DNA from: Shimwellia blattae DSM 4481 = NBRC 105725
GTDB lineage: Bacteria; Pseudomonadota; Gammaproteobacteria; Enterobacterales; Enterobacteriaceae
Length of the DNA: 64,000 nucleotides
Reading direction: 5' to 3'
Assembly: GCF_000262305.1 (NCBI RefSeq)
Contig: NC_017910.1
Span: forward strand, 434,001 to 498,000
Shown here: piece by piece, positions 7,747 to 16,211 of the stretch
Layout: the number at the start of each line of letters is the position of its first letter
Numbering within the stretch: the stretch's first letter is position 1
Made by a program: the position numbers and the translations under genes
The notes under the pieces: model-generated
The model's input: the letters and a program-made list of their open reading frames with translations, nothing else
Databases searched by the model: none
Told to the model about the DNA's origin: nothing

Positions 7747-7796
7747 GGTCAGCGCGGGCCCGGGTCACCTTCAGGTGGCCCGGGCCCGCGCTGACC
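7747..7796 (-). repeat. 23-bp near-perfect GC-rich inverted repeat
   Basis: Arms at 7747-7769 and 7774-7796 pair at 22 of 23 positions, the exception being a T opposite G, around a TTCA loop. The arms contain GCGCGGGCCCGGG and are far more GC-rich than their surroundings. The repeat lies 34 bases past the adhesin 3 stop. There is no T-run, so it could act as a very strong RNA stem for 3' protection or attenuation rather than a classical terminator. Confidence 0.85.
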
Positions 7797-7829
7797 GCAG
7801 CAGGTCAAATAATCACCATTATAAGAGGC

Positions 7830-9020
7830 TCAGGGGGCGAGAGACTCTGCCGCCAGCATAATGCGCAGTGTGCCCTCATAGTGGCCGGGATTTTTAATAC
7901 TGGGGTTAAAGGGGGCGACAGTCAGTGTCAGCGGGGCGGGAACACAGGCCACCGGCTGGGGAATGCCCGGCAGCGTGACGCTGTGCACGGGTTCACGGTC
8001 CGTGGCCGTGAGCCGCAGGGGCTGGCCGTTGCGCATCACCTGCTGCCTGCCGCCATAGCCCAGCGCCACCCGGTAGTCGATACGGTTACTGGTACTGGCC
8101 GGGCTGTGGCCATGATGCACGACAGAAAAGGTCTCCGCACTGCGCCCGGCTGTGGGCAGTAAGTCAGACAGCGTGACACTCAGCCAGGGGCTGTTAGCGT
8201 TGTAGCCGTCATACAGGCAGGTATCAATCACCTGCTGCCCGGCGACCAGATCTCCGTGGCCGATAGGATGCAAACCCAGCCTGACCAGCGGCCTTGTCGG
8301 ATCCCTCCCCGGGAGGTAAATCGCGCCGTTATCTTTGTCTGTGATTTCCAGTGTAATACAGGCGCGCCAGGTCGCGACGCTTGCAGCGGCTCCCCAGGCA
8401 CGCTGGTGCAAAATAAGCTCTGCCTGCCAGCGTCCGCCCACCGGCAGCCGGGCAACCTGTGCTGCATCCAGGCTAACGGAGAGCACCTTCCCGTTGTAAT
8501 ACTTCACCGCCAGCCCATCGTCACAACCCAGTAATGAAACATGATTTACTGGTATTGCGCGGCTTATGGGGGCGCAGTGGTGCGGAGGATCCGCATAAAA
8601 CGCACTTTGCGCTCTGAGCTCCAGCACCGCCACCATACCGCTGCGCTGCTCGGTAAAGGCCAGTTTAATCACGCTGCTTTCCCCCCAGGCGTAGCGCCAT
8701 TCCAGATCCGTGGCGCAGGCCCCGTGGCGGGGATTGGTGTTTGACAGGCAAACCCAGCCATCGGTGCCGCGCATTGCGGGGTTGCTGTCGCTGCCGCCCC
8801 GGGCCTGATTCCACAGAGTCAGCGCTACCGGGACGCTTTTGTCGGTGTGAAGCAGCGGATTAATGGTGTTATCCATGGCGCCTGTGCCGGTGCTGGCCTG
8901 GAGGGCAGTGAAGGGGGAAAAGATCAGCAGCAGTGCCCAGAGGAGCGCTGCGTGATGCCTGCGGAGAAATTGCCCGGAAAATCGCCGTAAAAAATAAAGT
9001 AGTGATGAATGCTGTGCCAT
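7830..9020 (-). CDS. CfaE/CblD-family fimbrial tip adhesin, copy 3
   Basis: A 396-residue tip-adhesin-like protein. It starts MAQHSSLLYFL, like the MA.QH starts of copies 1 and 2, then has a hydrophobic signal core (ALLWALLLIFSPFTALQA) with likely cleavage near residue 43. The family landmarks IKLAFTEQRSG, RLPVGGRWQAEL, ITLEITDKDNGAIYLP and IDTCLYDGYNANSPWLSVTLSDLLP are present, so domain order matches CfaE (binding domain then pilin domain). It is clearly more divergent from copies 1 and 2 than they are from each other, and has no tandem repeat at its start. Like them it lacks adjacent fimbrial assembly genes. Confidence 0.82.
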   Translation of the reverse strand: MAQHSSLLYFLRRFSGQFLRRHHAALLWALLLIFSPFTALQASTGTGAMDNTINPLLHTDKSVPVALTLWNQARGGSDSNPAMRGTDGWVCLSNTNPRHGACATDLEWRYAWGESSVIKLAFTEQRSGMVAVLELRAQSAFYADPPHHCAPISRAIPVNHVSLLGCDDGLAVKYYNGKVLSVSLDAAQVARLPVGGRWQAELILHQRAWGAAASVATWRACITLEITDKDNGAIYLPGRDPTRPLVRLGLHPIGHGDLVAGQQVIDTCLYDGYNANSPWLSVTLSDLLPTAGRSAETFSVVHHGHSPASTSNRIDYRVALGYGGRQQVMRNGQPLRLTATDREPVHSVTLPGIPQPVACVPAPLTLTVAPFNPSIKNPGHYEGTLRIMLAAESLAP

Positions 9021-9144
9021 TAACGGTATCCGGGTTTATATCCCGATTAGTTTCTGTTATTCCGTTAATGATGCCGGTATATTTTTAAACCTTAGTGAAA
9101 TTATCTGGTTATGGTGGTGGCGGGCCGCGGTGGCCCGCACGGGA

Positions 9145-10155
9145 TCAGCCCGGCAGGCTGTTGAAGATCTGTGCCGTCAGCGCCACGGAGTGCAGCCGGG
9201 CCTGATGATCAAAGACGGAGCAGTTGATCATCAGCTCATCGGCCCGGGTCTGGCGCAGGATCGACTCCAGTCCGTGGGTTACTGTGGCTTTATCACCCAC
9301 CACCGACATGGCCAGAGCGCGCTCCACGGAGTATTTCTCCGCCGGGCTCCAGTAACTGTTAATGTCCTGAATCGGCGGCGGCAGTTGCACGCTGCCGTCC
9401 CGGCGCAGGCGGGTGGAAGCCTGCTGGTGGGAGGTAAACAGGAATTGCGCCTCCCGGTTGCTGTCTGCGGCCACCACGTTGATGCACACCATGGCGTAAG
9501 GGGTGGCGAGGCGCGGCGAGGGCCGGAACTGTGCCCGGTACACTTCCAGCGCCTGGAGCAGCATTTCCGGCGCAAAGTGGGAGGCAAAAGCAAACGGCAG
9601 GCCAAGCTGTGCCGCCAGCTGGGCGCTGTACAGGCTGGATCCCAGCAGCCATAGCGGGATCCTGGTGCCGTACCCCGGTACCGGCCGCACGGCCGGATCG
9701 GGATCCGTGGCATCGAACCAGTGAATCAGCTCGGTAACATCGCCGGGGAAGTTATCAATATCACTGTTCATATGGCGGCGCAGGGCTCTCATGGTGCGCT
9801 GGTCGCTGCCCGGGGCGCGCCCCAGCCCAAGATCAATGCGCCCGGGGTAGAGGGTTTCCAGGGTGCCGAACTGCTCGGCAATCACCAGCGGGGCGTGGTT
9901 AGGCAGCATCACGCCGCCAGATCCCAGGCGCAGGGTGGTGGTGTTCGCGGCCAGATAACCTATCAGTACCGAGGTCGCCGCACTGGCAATACCCTGCATA
10001 TTGTGGTGCTCGGCCAGCCAGTAGCGGTGGTAGCCCAGCTGTTCGGCTAAACGGGCCAGCTCAAGGGAACGGCGGAAGGCATCCGCCGGGCTGGCGCCTT
10101 CCGGAATGGGGGCCAGATCGAGAACGGAAAAGGGAACGGGGGAGATCTCAGGCAT
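9145..10155 (-). CDS. yhbW: Luciferase-like monooxygenase YhbW
   Basis: A 336-residue flavin-dependent, bacterial-luciferase-like protein (TIM barrel, LLM class). Typical features are SVLDLAPIPEG at the start, YHRYWLAEHHNMQGIA (about 42-57), the VMLPNHAPLVIAEQFGTLETLYPGRIDLGLGRAPG segment (split here only for reading) and LWLLGSS. The substrate is unknown. In E. coli it follows mtr directly; here the Rpn and adhesin block separates them. It lies upstream of, and in the same direction as, the adhesin genes, with about 120 bases between. Confidence 0.93.
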   Translation of the reverse strand: MPEISPVPFSVLDLAPIPEGASPADAFRRSLELARLAEQLGYHRYWLAEHHNMQGIASAATSVLIGYLAANTTTLRLGSGGVMLPNHAPLVIAEQFGTLETLYPGRIDLGLGRAPGSDQRTMRALRRHMNSDIDNFPGDVTELIHWFDATDPDPAVRPVPGYGTRIPLWLLGSSLYSAQLAAQLGLPFAFASHFAPEMLLQALEVYRAQFRPSPRLATPYAMVCINVVAADSNREAQFLFTSHQQASTRLRRDGSVQLPPPIQDINSYWSPAEKYSVERALAMSVVGDKATVTHGLESILRQTRADELMINCSVFDHQARLHSVALTAQIFNSLPG

Positions 10156-10277
10156 ATCGGCTCACTTAAACAGCACTATTATCCGGTTAGCCCCGGCCCG
10201 GGGTTCACCGGGTCGGGGAGAATGTTTTAATACTGTATTAAAGATCGCTGATATTTATTAACAATGCGAGCCTTTTG

Positions 10278-11156
10278 TCAGGCTTCCAGTACCAGCCCGG
10301 CCAGCCGTTTCCAGTAGCCGTTGCAGTCGCTGTTTGCCGCCAGTGGCAGCGGTGCGGCCCCCTGTTCGTTAGCGCGGAACTGCGCCACCAGATCCAGGGT
10401 TTCAGTGCCCAGCGGCGACAGGCGCACAATATCGACCAGCCCCTGCATGGTGCTCAGCTCGTTACCCAGGTTATACACATAACCGCTCATGGTCTGGATC
10501 CCGTTAAGCACAAAGACCTGCTGATCCTCCTGAGAGCGCATACTGCGGCCGGTGGGGTATTTAATGCAGCAGGTTTCGCACTCGTCTTTGGGCCGGTCTT
10601 CTGAGCGGGCAGTAAAGCAGCGGGCAGAGTAGGCCAGCGGCAGGTGCCCGTAGCTCAGCACTTCGACTTCAAATTTATTGCGGATCCCTAACTCCTCACA
10701 CTGGGTCAGCACATTGGCCAGCCAGTCCCGGGAGAGCTCGACCGGCATACACCAGCGCACCATGCCCTGCTTGTGCAGCAGGCGCAGGGCCACGGCGTTG
10801 TAGCAGTTGAGTGCGTGGCCCGCCACGAAGGGGAGCTTATGGTCGGCGGCCAGGTTCACGGTGCCCAGATCGTTGGCCTCAATCAGAAAATCGCCGTTTT
10901 CCACATAGCGTCTGACTTCGCTCAGCTCAGAGGAGGCCTGAATCAGCGCCAGGGTAGAGAGCACCACCTGTTTGCCGCTGGCGGAGAGCGCTTTTGCCAT
11001 ATCCAGCCAGTCGGCCACTTTGGTGGCCCGGCGCTTGCTGCATACCGCCTCACCCAGGTACACAATCTCTGCACTGCTGCTGGCTGCCGCCTGATAAAAC
11101 TGCTCCAGCGTCTCTTTTGGCCAGTAATACAGGACTGGCCCTAACGAATATTTCAT
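10278..11156 (-). CDS. ubiV: UbiV, subunit of the O2-independent ubiquinone hydroxylation system
   Basis: A 292-residue U32-peptidase-family protein that with UbiU forms the iron-sulfur complex hydroxylating ubiquinone precursors without oxygen. The four cluster cysteines are visible: Cys39 (GEAVCSKRR) and three in CFTARSEDRPKDECETCC. The frame extends upstream to 11357 inside ubiU, but the conserved start MKYSLGPVLYYWPKE is at 11156. It is 16 bases after ubiU and divergent from ubiT, as in E. coli (formerly yhbV). Confidence 0.95.
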   Translation of the reverse strand: MKYSLGPVLYYWPKETLEQFYQAAASSSAEIVYLGEAVCSKRRATKVADWLDMAKALSASGKQVVLSTLALIQASSELSEVRRYVENGDFLIEANDLGTVNLAADHKLPFVAGHALNCYNAVALRLLHKQGMVRWCMPVELSRDWLANVLTQCEELGIRNKFEVEVLSYGHLPLAYSARCFTARSEDRPKDECETCCIKYPTGRSMRSQEDQQVFVLNGIQTMSGYVYNLGNELSTMQGLVDIVRLSPLGTETLDLVAQFRANEQGAAPLPLAANSDCNGYWKRLAGLVLEA

Positions 11157-11172
11157 GGTGACTCCTGCCTGA

Positions 11173-12168
11173 TTATTGCCATTTCCGGTGATAAGCACCG
11201 AGGGTAGTCTGGGTGCCTTCTGCCATGGAGCCCAGGGCCTCCATCCAGGCGCTTTGCGGGCTGTAGCTGGCCGGATCGGCAATACAGCGGTCAATGGCCT
11301 GGCGCCACACTTTGGCCACCTGGCTGACATAAGCCGGGCTGCGCTGGCGCCCTTCAATTTTCACCGAGGCAATATTCGCCGCCAGAAGCTCCGGCAGCAG
11401 CTCCAGGGTATTCAGGCTGGTGGGCTCTTCCAGGGCGTGATAGGGGCGGGAGTCCACCAGGTAGCGCCCTTTGCACAGGGTCGGGTAACCGGCGTTTTCA
11501 CCGTCTTTATAGCGGTCGATAAGCACATCGTTCAGGCGGGATTCCAGCCCCTGGGGGGTCTGCTGCCAGCGCACAAAGCGGGCCGGGGAGCAGGCACCCA
11601 CCGTATTGGGGGATTCACCAGTCAGGTAGGAAGAAAGGTAGCAGCGCCCTTCCGCCATGATACACAGGCTGCCAAAGGCAAACACTTCCAGCGGCACAGG
11701 GGTGACCCGGGCCAGTTGTTTAACCTGGTGGATAGAGAGCACCCGGGGCAGCACTATGCGCGCCACGTCGAAATGGCGCTGATAGAAGCGGATAGCCTCT
11801 TCATTGGTGGCGGAGGCCTGTACCGACACATGACGTTCAATATGCGGGTACTTTTCAGCGGCGTACTCCAGCATGGCCAGGTCCGCAAGGATCAGGGCAT
11901 CCGCGCCCAGCTGTGCGGCCATATCCACGGCGCGCTGCCAGCGCTGGTAGCCATCCGGGTGGGCGAAAGTATTAATGGCGATGTGTAATTTGCGACGATG
12001 CTTATGGACGAAATCCACCGCTTCGAGTAGTTTTTTTTCAGTGAAATTCAGCCCGGCAAAGTGGCGCGCATTGGTGTCATCTTTCAGGCCAATGTAGACC
12101 GCATCGGCGCCATTTTCGATGGCAGCCTTCAGGGCCGGCAGGTTACCGGCGGGGCAAAGCAGCTCCAT
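11173..12168 (-). CDS. ubiU: UbiU, subunit of the O2-independent ubiquinone hydroxylation system
   Basis: A 331-residue U32-family protein, partner of UbiV. It starts MELLCPAGNLPALKAAIENGADAVYIG. Cluster ligands Cys169, Cys176, Cys193 and Cys232 lie in GSLCIMAEGRCYLSS, VGACSP and TLCKGR, at exactly the positions recalled for E. coli UbiU. The complex probably uses prephenate-derived oxygen and supports anaerobic growth on nitrate or similar acceptors. It is the first gene of ubiUV, divergent from ubiT; the 258-base gap presumably holds both promoters (Fnr-controlled in E. coli; no clear Fnr box picked out here). Confidence 0.95.
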   Translation of the reverse strand: MELLCPAGNLPALKAAIENGADAVYIGLKDDTNARHFAGLNFTEKKLLEAVDFVHKHRRKLHIAINTFAHPDGYQRWQRAVDMAAQLGADALILADLAMLEYAAEKYPHIERHVSVQASATNEEAIRFYQRHFDVARIVLPRVLSIHQVKQLARVTPVPLEVFAFGSLCIMAEGRCYLSSYLTGESPNTVGACSPARFVRWQQTPQGLESRLNDVLIDRYKDGENAGYPTLCKGRYLVDSRPYHALEEPTSLNTLELLPELLAANIASVKIEGRQRSPAYVSQVAKVWRQAIDRCIADPASYSPQSAWMEALGSMAEGTQTTLGAYHRKWQ

Positions 12169-12426
12169 AATTTTTCCTGGTTATCCGGGCAGGCGCCCGT
12201 GCTGTACCATGACCTGGCAGGCCAGCGTAATTGTTAACGAACCGCGATTTTAATTAACCAGTTGATGGCAATTTTTGATTTGGGGCAGCTAATGGCGTAT
12301 TGGTACTCTGAAAAGCACAGGATGACCCCGTGCCGTTAAGTTCGCCAATTGTTGATTTTGAGCCAGCTGGCGGCACCATGTCTGTGGCACAATATCGAGG
12401 ATTATCTATTTCAGGGAGTAAAGTAC

Positions 12427-12951
12427 GTGTTAGATAAACTGCGTTCGCGTCTTGTCCGTCTGGGCCCGTCACTGATTAAAACCCCCGTCCGGCTGGCGCC
12501 CTTTGCTCTGAAGCGTCAGGTTCTGGAGCAGGTTCTTGGCTGGCAGTTCCGCCAGGCGCTGGAAGATGGCGATCTCGACTTTCTGGAAGGCCGCTGGCTG
12601 AGCATTGCGGTGCGCGATATCGGCCTGGAGTGGTTTACCTCCGTTCAGGAGGGCAGGCTGGTGGTGCGCGAACAGGCGCAGGCTGATGTCAGCTTCCGGG
12701 CTGATGCGAACGATCTGTTACTGATCGCCGCCCGTAAGCAGGATCCGGACACGCTCTTTTTCCAGCGCCGGCTGGTTATCGAGGGGGATACGGAGCTTGG
12801 GCTGTATGTGAAAAACTTAATGGATGCCATAGAGCTGGATGCGATGCCAAAACCGCTGCGCGTCCTGCTGCTGCAACTGGCTGAATTTGTTGAGGCGGGG
12901 CTGAAGAGTGAGTCCGCCACGCGTGAACATTCGATAGGTGAACCATGCTAA
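12427..12951 (+). CDS. ubiT: UbiT, SCP2-domain accessory factor for anaerobic ubiquinone synthesis
   Basis: A 174-residue sterol-carrier-protein-2-like lipid-binding protein that works with UbiU-UbiV. The start is GTG at 12427 (VLDKLRSRLVRLGPS) with AGGGAG about 7 bases upstream. This gives exactly the E. coli YhbT length, whereas upstream ATG codons would add an unsupported 26-residue extension. The core RKQDPDTLFFQRRLVIEGDTELGLYVKNL is typical. The stop overlaps the yhbS start by 7 bases (ATGCTAA), so the two are translationally coupled. Confidence 0.93.
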   Translation: MLDKLRSRLVRLGPSLIKTPVRLAPFALKRQVLEQVLGWQFRQALEDGDLDFLEGRWLSIAVRDIGLEWFTSVQEGRLVVREQAQADVSFRADANDLLLIAARKQDPDTLFFQRRLVIEGDTELGLYVKNLMDAIELDAMPKPLRVLLLQLAEFVEAGLKSESATREHSIGEPC

Positions 12952-13448
12952 TTCGTGTAGAAATTCCGATCGACGCACCGGGGATCGATGCGCTGCTGCG
13001 CCGTGCATTTCCCGGAGAAGGAGAAGCCCGCCTGGTTCACGACCTGCGTGAAGACGGGCTGCTTACCCTGGGGGTGGTCGCCACCGACGACGAAGGCCAG
13101 GTGGTGGGATACGCCGCTTTCAGCCCGGTGAGCGTGGAAGGGGAAGATCTGCAGTGGGTGGGTCTGGCACCGGTCGCGGTGGATGAAGCCTGGCGTGGCC
13201 AGGGGCTGGCGCGCCAGCTTATCTACGACGGGCTGGATTCGCTGAATGAGTTTGGCTATGCGGCGGTGGTCACCCTCGGGGATCCGGCCCTGTACGGGCG
13301 CCTGGGCTTTGAACCGGCCGCACGCTACGATTTACACTGCCGCTGGCCGGGCACGGAGACGGCCTTCCAGGTACACCGCCTGGCGGATGATGCCCTGGAA
13401 GGGGTTCACGGCCTGGTGGAATACGCCGACCACTTTAACCGCCTGTAA
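12945..13448 (+). CDS. yhbS: GNAT N-acetyltransferase YhbS
   Basis: A 167-residue GNAT-fold acetyltransferase. The acetyl-CoA loop reads WRGQGLARQLIYDGL (about 86-100), followed by the YGRLGFEPA motif. The target is not settled. It overlaps ubiT at its start and the convergent yhbQ by 14 bases at its end. Confidence 0.92.
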   Translation: MLIRVEIPIDAPGIDALLRRAFPGEGEARLVHDLREDGLLTLGVVATDDEGQVVGYAAFSPVSVEGEDLQWVGLAPVAVDEAWRGQGLARQLIYDGLDSLNEFGYAAVVTLGDPALYGRLGFEPAARYDLHCRWPGTETAFQVHRLADDALEGVHGLVEYADHFNRL

Positions 13449-13737
13449 GATCCCGCGTTTGAAGACCGGTAAACAGATCTTCAAACGCGATCTCCCCCGC
13501 TACCAGTTGCTCCTTCTGGCTTTTCTTTAGCTGTTTTACCCGGTATTCCAGGCGCAGCGCCTGGCCGTGATCGCCCGCTTCGGTGCTGAAGACCAGTTGC
13601 AGGCCGGTTTTGCCGCGCAGCGCTTTGGCCCCCTTGCCGGACTGATGCTGCTTAAAACGGCGGGGAACATCGGTGGTGATACCGGTATACAGGGCGTTAT
13701 CGGGGCTGCGAATGATATATAAAAACCAGGGTGTCAT
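13435..13737 (-). CDS. yhbQ: GIY-YIG nuclease-like protein YhbQ
   Basis: A 100-residue single-domain GIY-YIG (UPF0213) protein. It starts MTPWFLYIIRSPDNALYTGIT at 13737, the conserved start; the frame runs open to 13884 without homology. It has the YITT/YTG core, RRFKQHQSGKGAKALRG and EYRVKQLKK. E. coli YhbQ is also 100 residues and has been linked to DNA damage responses. It is convergent with yhbS and divergent from yhbP. Confidence 0.93.
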   Translation of the reverse strand: MTPWFLYIIRSPDNALYTGITTDVPRRFKQHQSGKGAKALRGKTGLQLVFSTEAGDHGQALRLEYRVKQLKKSQKEQLVAGEIAFEDLFTGLQTRDLTGG

Positions 13738-13843
13738 GGGGCGGGCCTGCACAAAATATTGCGCCACCTTACCATGTTGCGCCGCTGGTGGCACGGCCGC
13801 AAAGGGGTTACCCTCCGGGCATGGTGTCTGAAAGGTGGATGTG

Positions 13844-14278
13844 ATGAGTGACTCCCTTGCCGCGATCAGTCGCTGGCTCAGCAAACAACATGTGGTGACC
13901 TACTGTGTTGCCCGGGATAGCCACCCCTGGTGCGCGAATGCCTTCTATGTTTACGATCCTCAGCGGGTGGCGCTGTATCTGTTAACGGATCCCGGCTCGC
14001 GCCACGGCCAGATGGCGGGCAGCTGTTGCCCGGTGGCGGGCACGGTGAGCGGGCAGAATAAAACCGTGGCGCTGATCCGCGGGGTGCAGTTTTGCGGTGA
14101 GCTGCGCCTGCTGGAAGGGGAAGAAGCCCGGGAGCCACGGGCCCGCTACTGCCGCCGTTTTCCGGTGGCGCTGGCGATGCCTGCGCCGGTCTGGGAAATC
14201 CGCTTTGATGAACTAAAATTTACCGATAACACCCTCGGATTCGGGAAGAAACTTTTCTGGGAGCGGGGTGGAGAATAA
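13844..14278 (+). CDS. yhbP: UPF0306 protein YhbP
   Basis: A 144-residue FMN-binding split-barrel-like protein of unknown function. I chose ATG 13844 (MSDSLAAISRWLSKQHVVTYCV) because AAAGGTGG lies 5 bases before it; the in-frame GTG at 13835 has no room for a ribosome binding site. The conserved WEIRFDELKFTDNTLGFGKK block is near the C-terminus. It is followed after 24 bases by yraR. Confidence 0.9.
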   Translation: MSDSLAAISRWLSKQHVVTYCVARDSHPWCANAFYVYDPQRVALYLLTDPGSRHGQMAGSCCPVAGTVSGQNKTVALIRGVQFCGELRLLEGEEAREPRARYCRRFPVALAMPAPVWEIRFDELKFTDNTLGFGKKLFWERGGE

Positions 14279-14302
14279 CCCCCTCCGTAATGGAACATAT
14301 CT

Positions 14303-14950
14303 ATGAGTAATGTACTGATCACCGGTGCCACCGGGCTGGTGGGAAGCGATCTGCTGCGCCAGCTGGTCATCGCCCCTGATATCACCACGATTTATGCCCC
14401 CACCCGCCGCCCGCTGGAGATTCAACCCGGCGTGGTCAATGCGGTGGATCCCCAGTTGCTGGACTCCCTGAACCGGCTTCAGGAGCCGGTGGATACGGTA
14501 TTCTGCTGCCTGGGCACGACCCGGCGTGAGTCCGGCAGTAAGGAGGCGTTTGTCCAGGCAGATTACACCCTGGTGCTGGAAACGGGGCAGGCCGGGCTGA
14601 GGCTAGGCGCCCGCCAGATGATTGTGGTCAGCGCCATGGGGGCGAACCCGCATTCGCTGTTTTTCTACAATAAAGTCAAAGGCCAGATGGAGCGGGGGCT
14701 GATAGCCCAGGGCTGGCCGCAGCTGACGCTGTGCCGCCCCTCCATGTTACTGGGAGAGAGGGGAAAACCACGGCTGAATGAGTCGGTCATGGCGCCGTTA
14801 TTTGGCATACTGCCGGATCGCTGGCGCTCAATACCCGCCCGGGATGTTGCCAGGGCGATGCTGCTTAGTGCGCTGCACCCGCCTGCTGAACCGGTAAAAA
14901 TCCTCAGTAACAGCCAGTTACGGGCGCTGGCGCTGAGTGAGCAGGAGTAG
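14303..14950 (+). CDS. yraR: NAD(P)-binding Rossmann protein YraR
   Basis: A 215-residue atypical short-chain dehydrogenase/HTATIP2-like protein. The nucleotide-binding motif LITGATGLVGSDLLRQL is at 5-21; CCLGTTRRESGS and the FFYNKVKGQMERGL segment follow (probable Tyr-x3-Lys). The physiological substrate is unknown. It is probably cotranscribed with yhbP. Confidence 0.9.
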   Translation: MSNVLITGATGLVGSDLLRQLVIAPDITTIYAPTRRPLEIQPGVVNAVDPQLLDSLNRLQEPVDTVFCCLGTTRRESGSKEAFVQADYTLVLETGQAGLRLGARQMIVVSAMGANPHSLFFYNKVKGQMERGLIAQGWPQLTLCRPSMLLGERGKPRLNESVMAPLFGILPDRWRSIPARDVARAMLLSALHPPAEPVKILSNSQLRALALSEQE

Positions 14951-14954
14951 CCGG

Positions 14955-14984
14955 TAAAAAAGCGGATACCGGGCTGGTATCCGC
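14955..14984 (-). terminator. Terminator of the lpoA-yraN-diaA-dolP operon
   Basis: A perfect 9-bp stem (gcggatacc / ggtatccgc) with a 5-base loop is followed on the minus strand by six T. It lies between convergent yraR and dolP. Confidence 0.85.
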
Positions 14985-15004
14985 GATTGAGGGGAACGGG
15001 GAAA

Positions 15005-15580
15005 TTACTTGATATAGGTAAATGCGGTCGTGACGTGTTTCACCCCGCTGACCCGGCTGGCCGTGTCGGCTGCCGCTTTCCCCTCGGCCTGGGTGACCAG
15101 CCCCAGCAGGAACACCTCGCCATTTTCGGTGGTGACCTTCACGTTTGAGGATTTGACCTGATCGCTTGCCAGCAGCTGGGAGCGGATTTTGGTGGTGATC
15201 CAGGTATCCCCGGAGGCGACACCCAGGCTAATGGGTGAGCCCTGGCGGATTTCGTTATACACCTCGGCGACGCCCTCAGTACCGACGGCAATCTGTTTCG
15301 CGTGGGCGGCCAGTTCGCTGGTGGGGGCCTGGCCTGTCAGCAGCACTTTACCCTGATAAGCGGTCACGTTAATACGCGCCTCTTTTTTCAGCTGTTCGTC
15401 TTTTGACAGGTTTTTGTTTACCCGCAGCTCCAGCGTGCCGTCATCCACCTGGGTGCCGACGGTGCGTGGATCGGTGGCTGTTTTGGTGGCTACAGCAGCA
15501 CTACCGACTACAGCCGTGGCGATACACCCCTGAAGGAGCAGTGCGGTTGCAACGACTGCCAGTGGCCTGGTTGCCTTCAT
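15005..15580 (-). CDS. dolP: Outer-membrane BON-domain lipoprotein DolP
   Basis: A 191-residue lipoprotein (formerly YraP) with a signal peptide and lipobox LLQGC (Cys19). Two BON domains follow, about 45-115 and 125-190. DolP supports outer membrane integrity and BAM function. Near-complete match to E. coli. It lies 10 bases downstream of diaA in an operon with it. Confidence 0.95.
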   Translation of the reverse strand: MKATRPLAVVATALLLQGCIATAVVGSAAVATKTATDPRTVGTQVDDGTLELRVNKNLSKDEQLKKEARINVTAYQGKVLLTGQAPTSELAAHAKQIAVGTEGVAEVYNEIRQGSPISLGVASGDTWITTKIRSQLLASDQVKSSNVKVTTENGEVFLLGLVTQAEGKAAADTASRVSGVKHVTTAFTYIK

Positions 15581-15590
15581 AAGTACTCCT

Positions 15591-16181
15591 TTAATCGTCC
15601 TGATGTGGAAAAAGTGTGTTGTCTATCAGGTCACACAGGCAATTTACGGTCAGCATGTGCATTTCCTGAATACGGGCGCTGCGATGCGACGGAATACGAA
15701 TTTCGACGTCCTGGGGGCCGAGTAACCCGGCCAGTTCTCCGCCATCGTAGCCGGTTAAGGCAACGATCGTCATATCGCGGGTAACGGCAGCCTCTACGGC
15801 TTTTACAATATCGCGGCTGTTGCCGCGGGTAGAGATGGCCAGCAGAACATCGCCTGCCTGGCCCAGCGCGCGCACCTGTTTGGCGTAAATCTCTTCGTGC
15901 AGGCGGTCGTTGGAAATTGCCGTGAGCACGACATTATCAGCGCTGAGCGCAATCGCGGGTAAACCCGGCCGTTCAGTTTCGAACCGGTTGATCATGCTGG
16001 CCGCGAAATGCTGGGCATTGGCGGCGGAGGTGCCATTCCCGCAGCTGAGAATCTTATTGCCGTTCAGCAGGGAGTGCACCAGGGTTACGGCCGCGCGTGA
16101 GATGGCATCGGGTAATGCCTCTGCTGCGGCTATCTGGGTCTGAATGCTTTCTGTAAAGCAGGCTTTAATTCTATCGAGCAC
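15591..16181 (-). CDS. diaA: DnaA initiator-associating protein DiaA
   Basis: A 196-residue SIS-domain tetramer that promotes DnaA assembly at oriC. Nearly identical to E. coli DiaA: GNGTSAANAQHFAASMINRFETERPGLPAIALS in the N-terminal half (several overlapping short words) and LAISTRGNSRDIVKAVEAA in the second. It ends HQDD. It sits between yraN and dolP, as in E. coli. Confidence 0.97.
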   Translation of the reverse strand: MLDRIKACFTESIQTQIAAAEALPDAISRAAVTLVHSLLNGNKILSCGNGTSAANAQHFAASMINRFETERPGLPAIALSADNVVLTAISNDRLHEEIYAKQVRALGQAGDVLLAISTRGNSRDIVKAVEAAVTRDMTIVALTGYDGGELAGLLGPQDVEIRIPSHRSARIQEMHMLTVNCLCDLIDNTLFPHQDD

Positions 16182-16211
16182 GGTAATCCTTAAAATTAAC
16201 CGCCAGGCAGG

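Noticed and set aside
10278..11357. Extended N-terminus of UbiV from 11357
   Set aside because: The extra 67 residues lie in ubiU sequence and are Arg/Pro-rich noise; the conserved start is at 11156.
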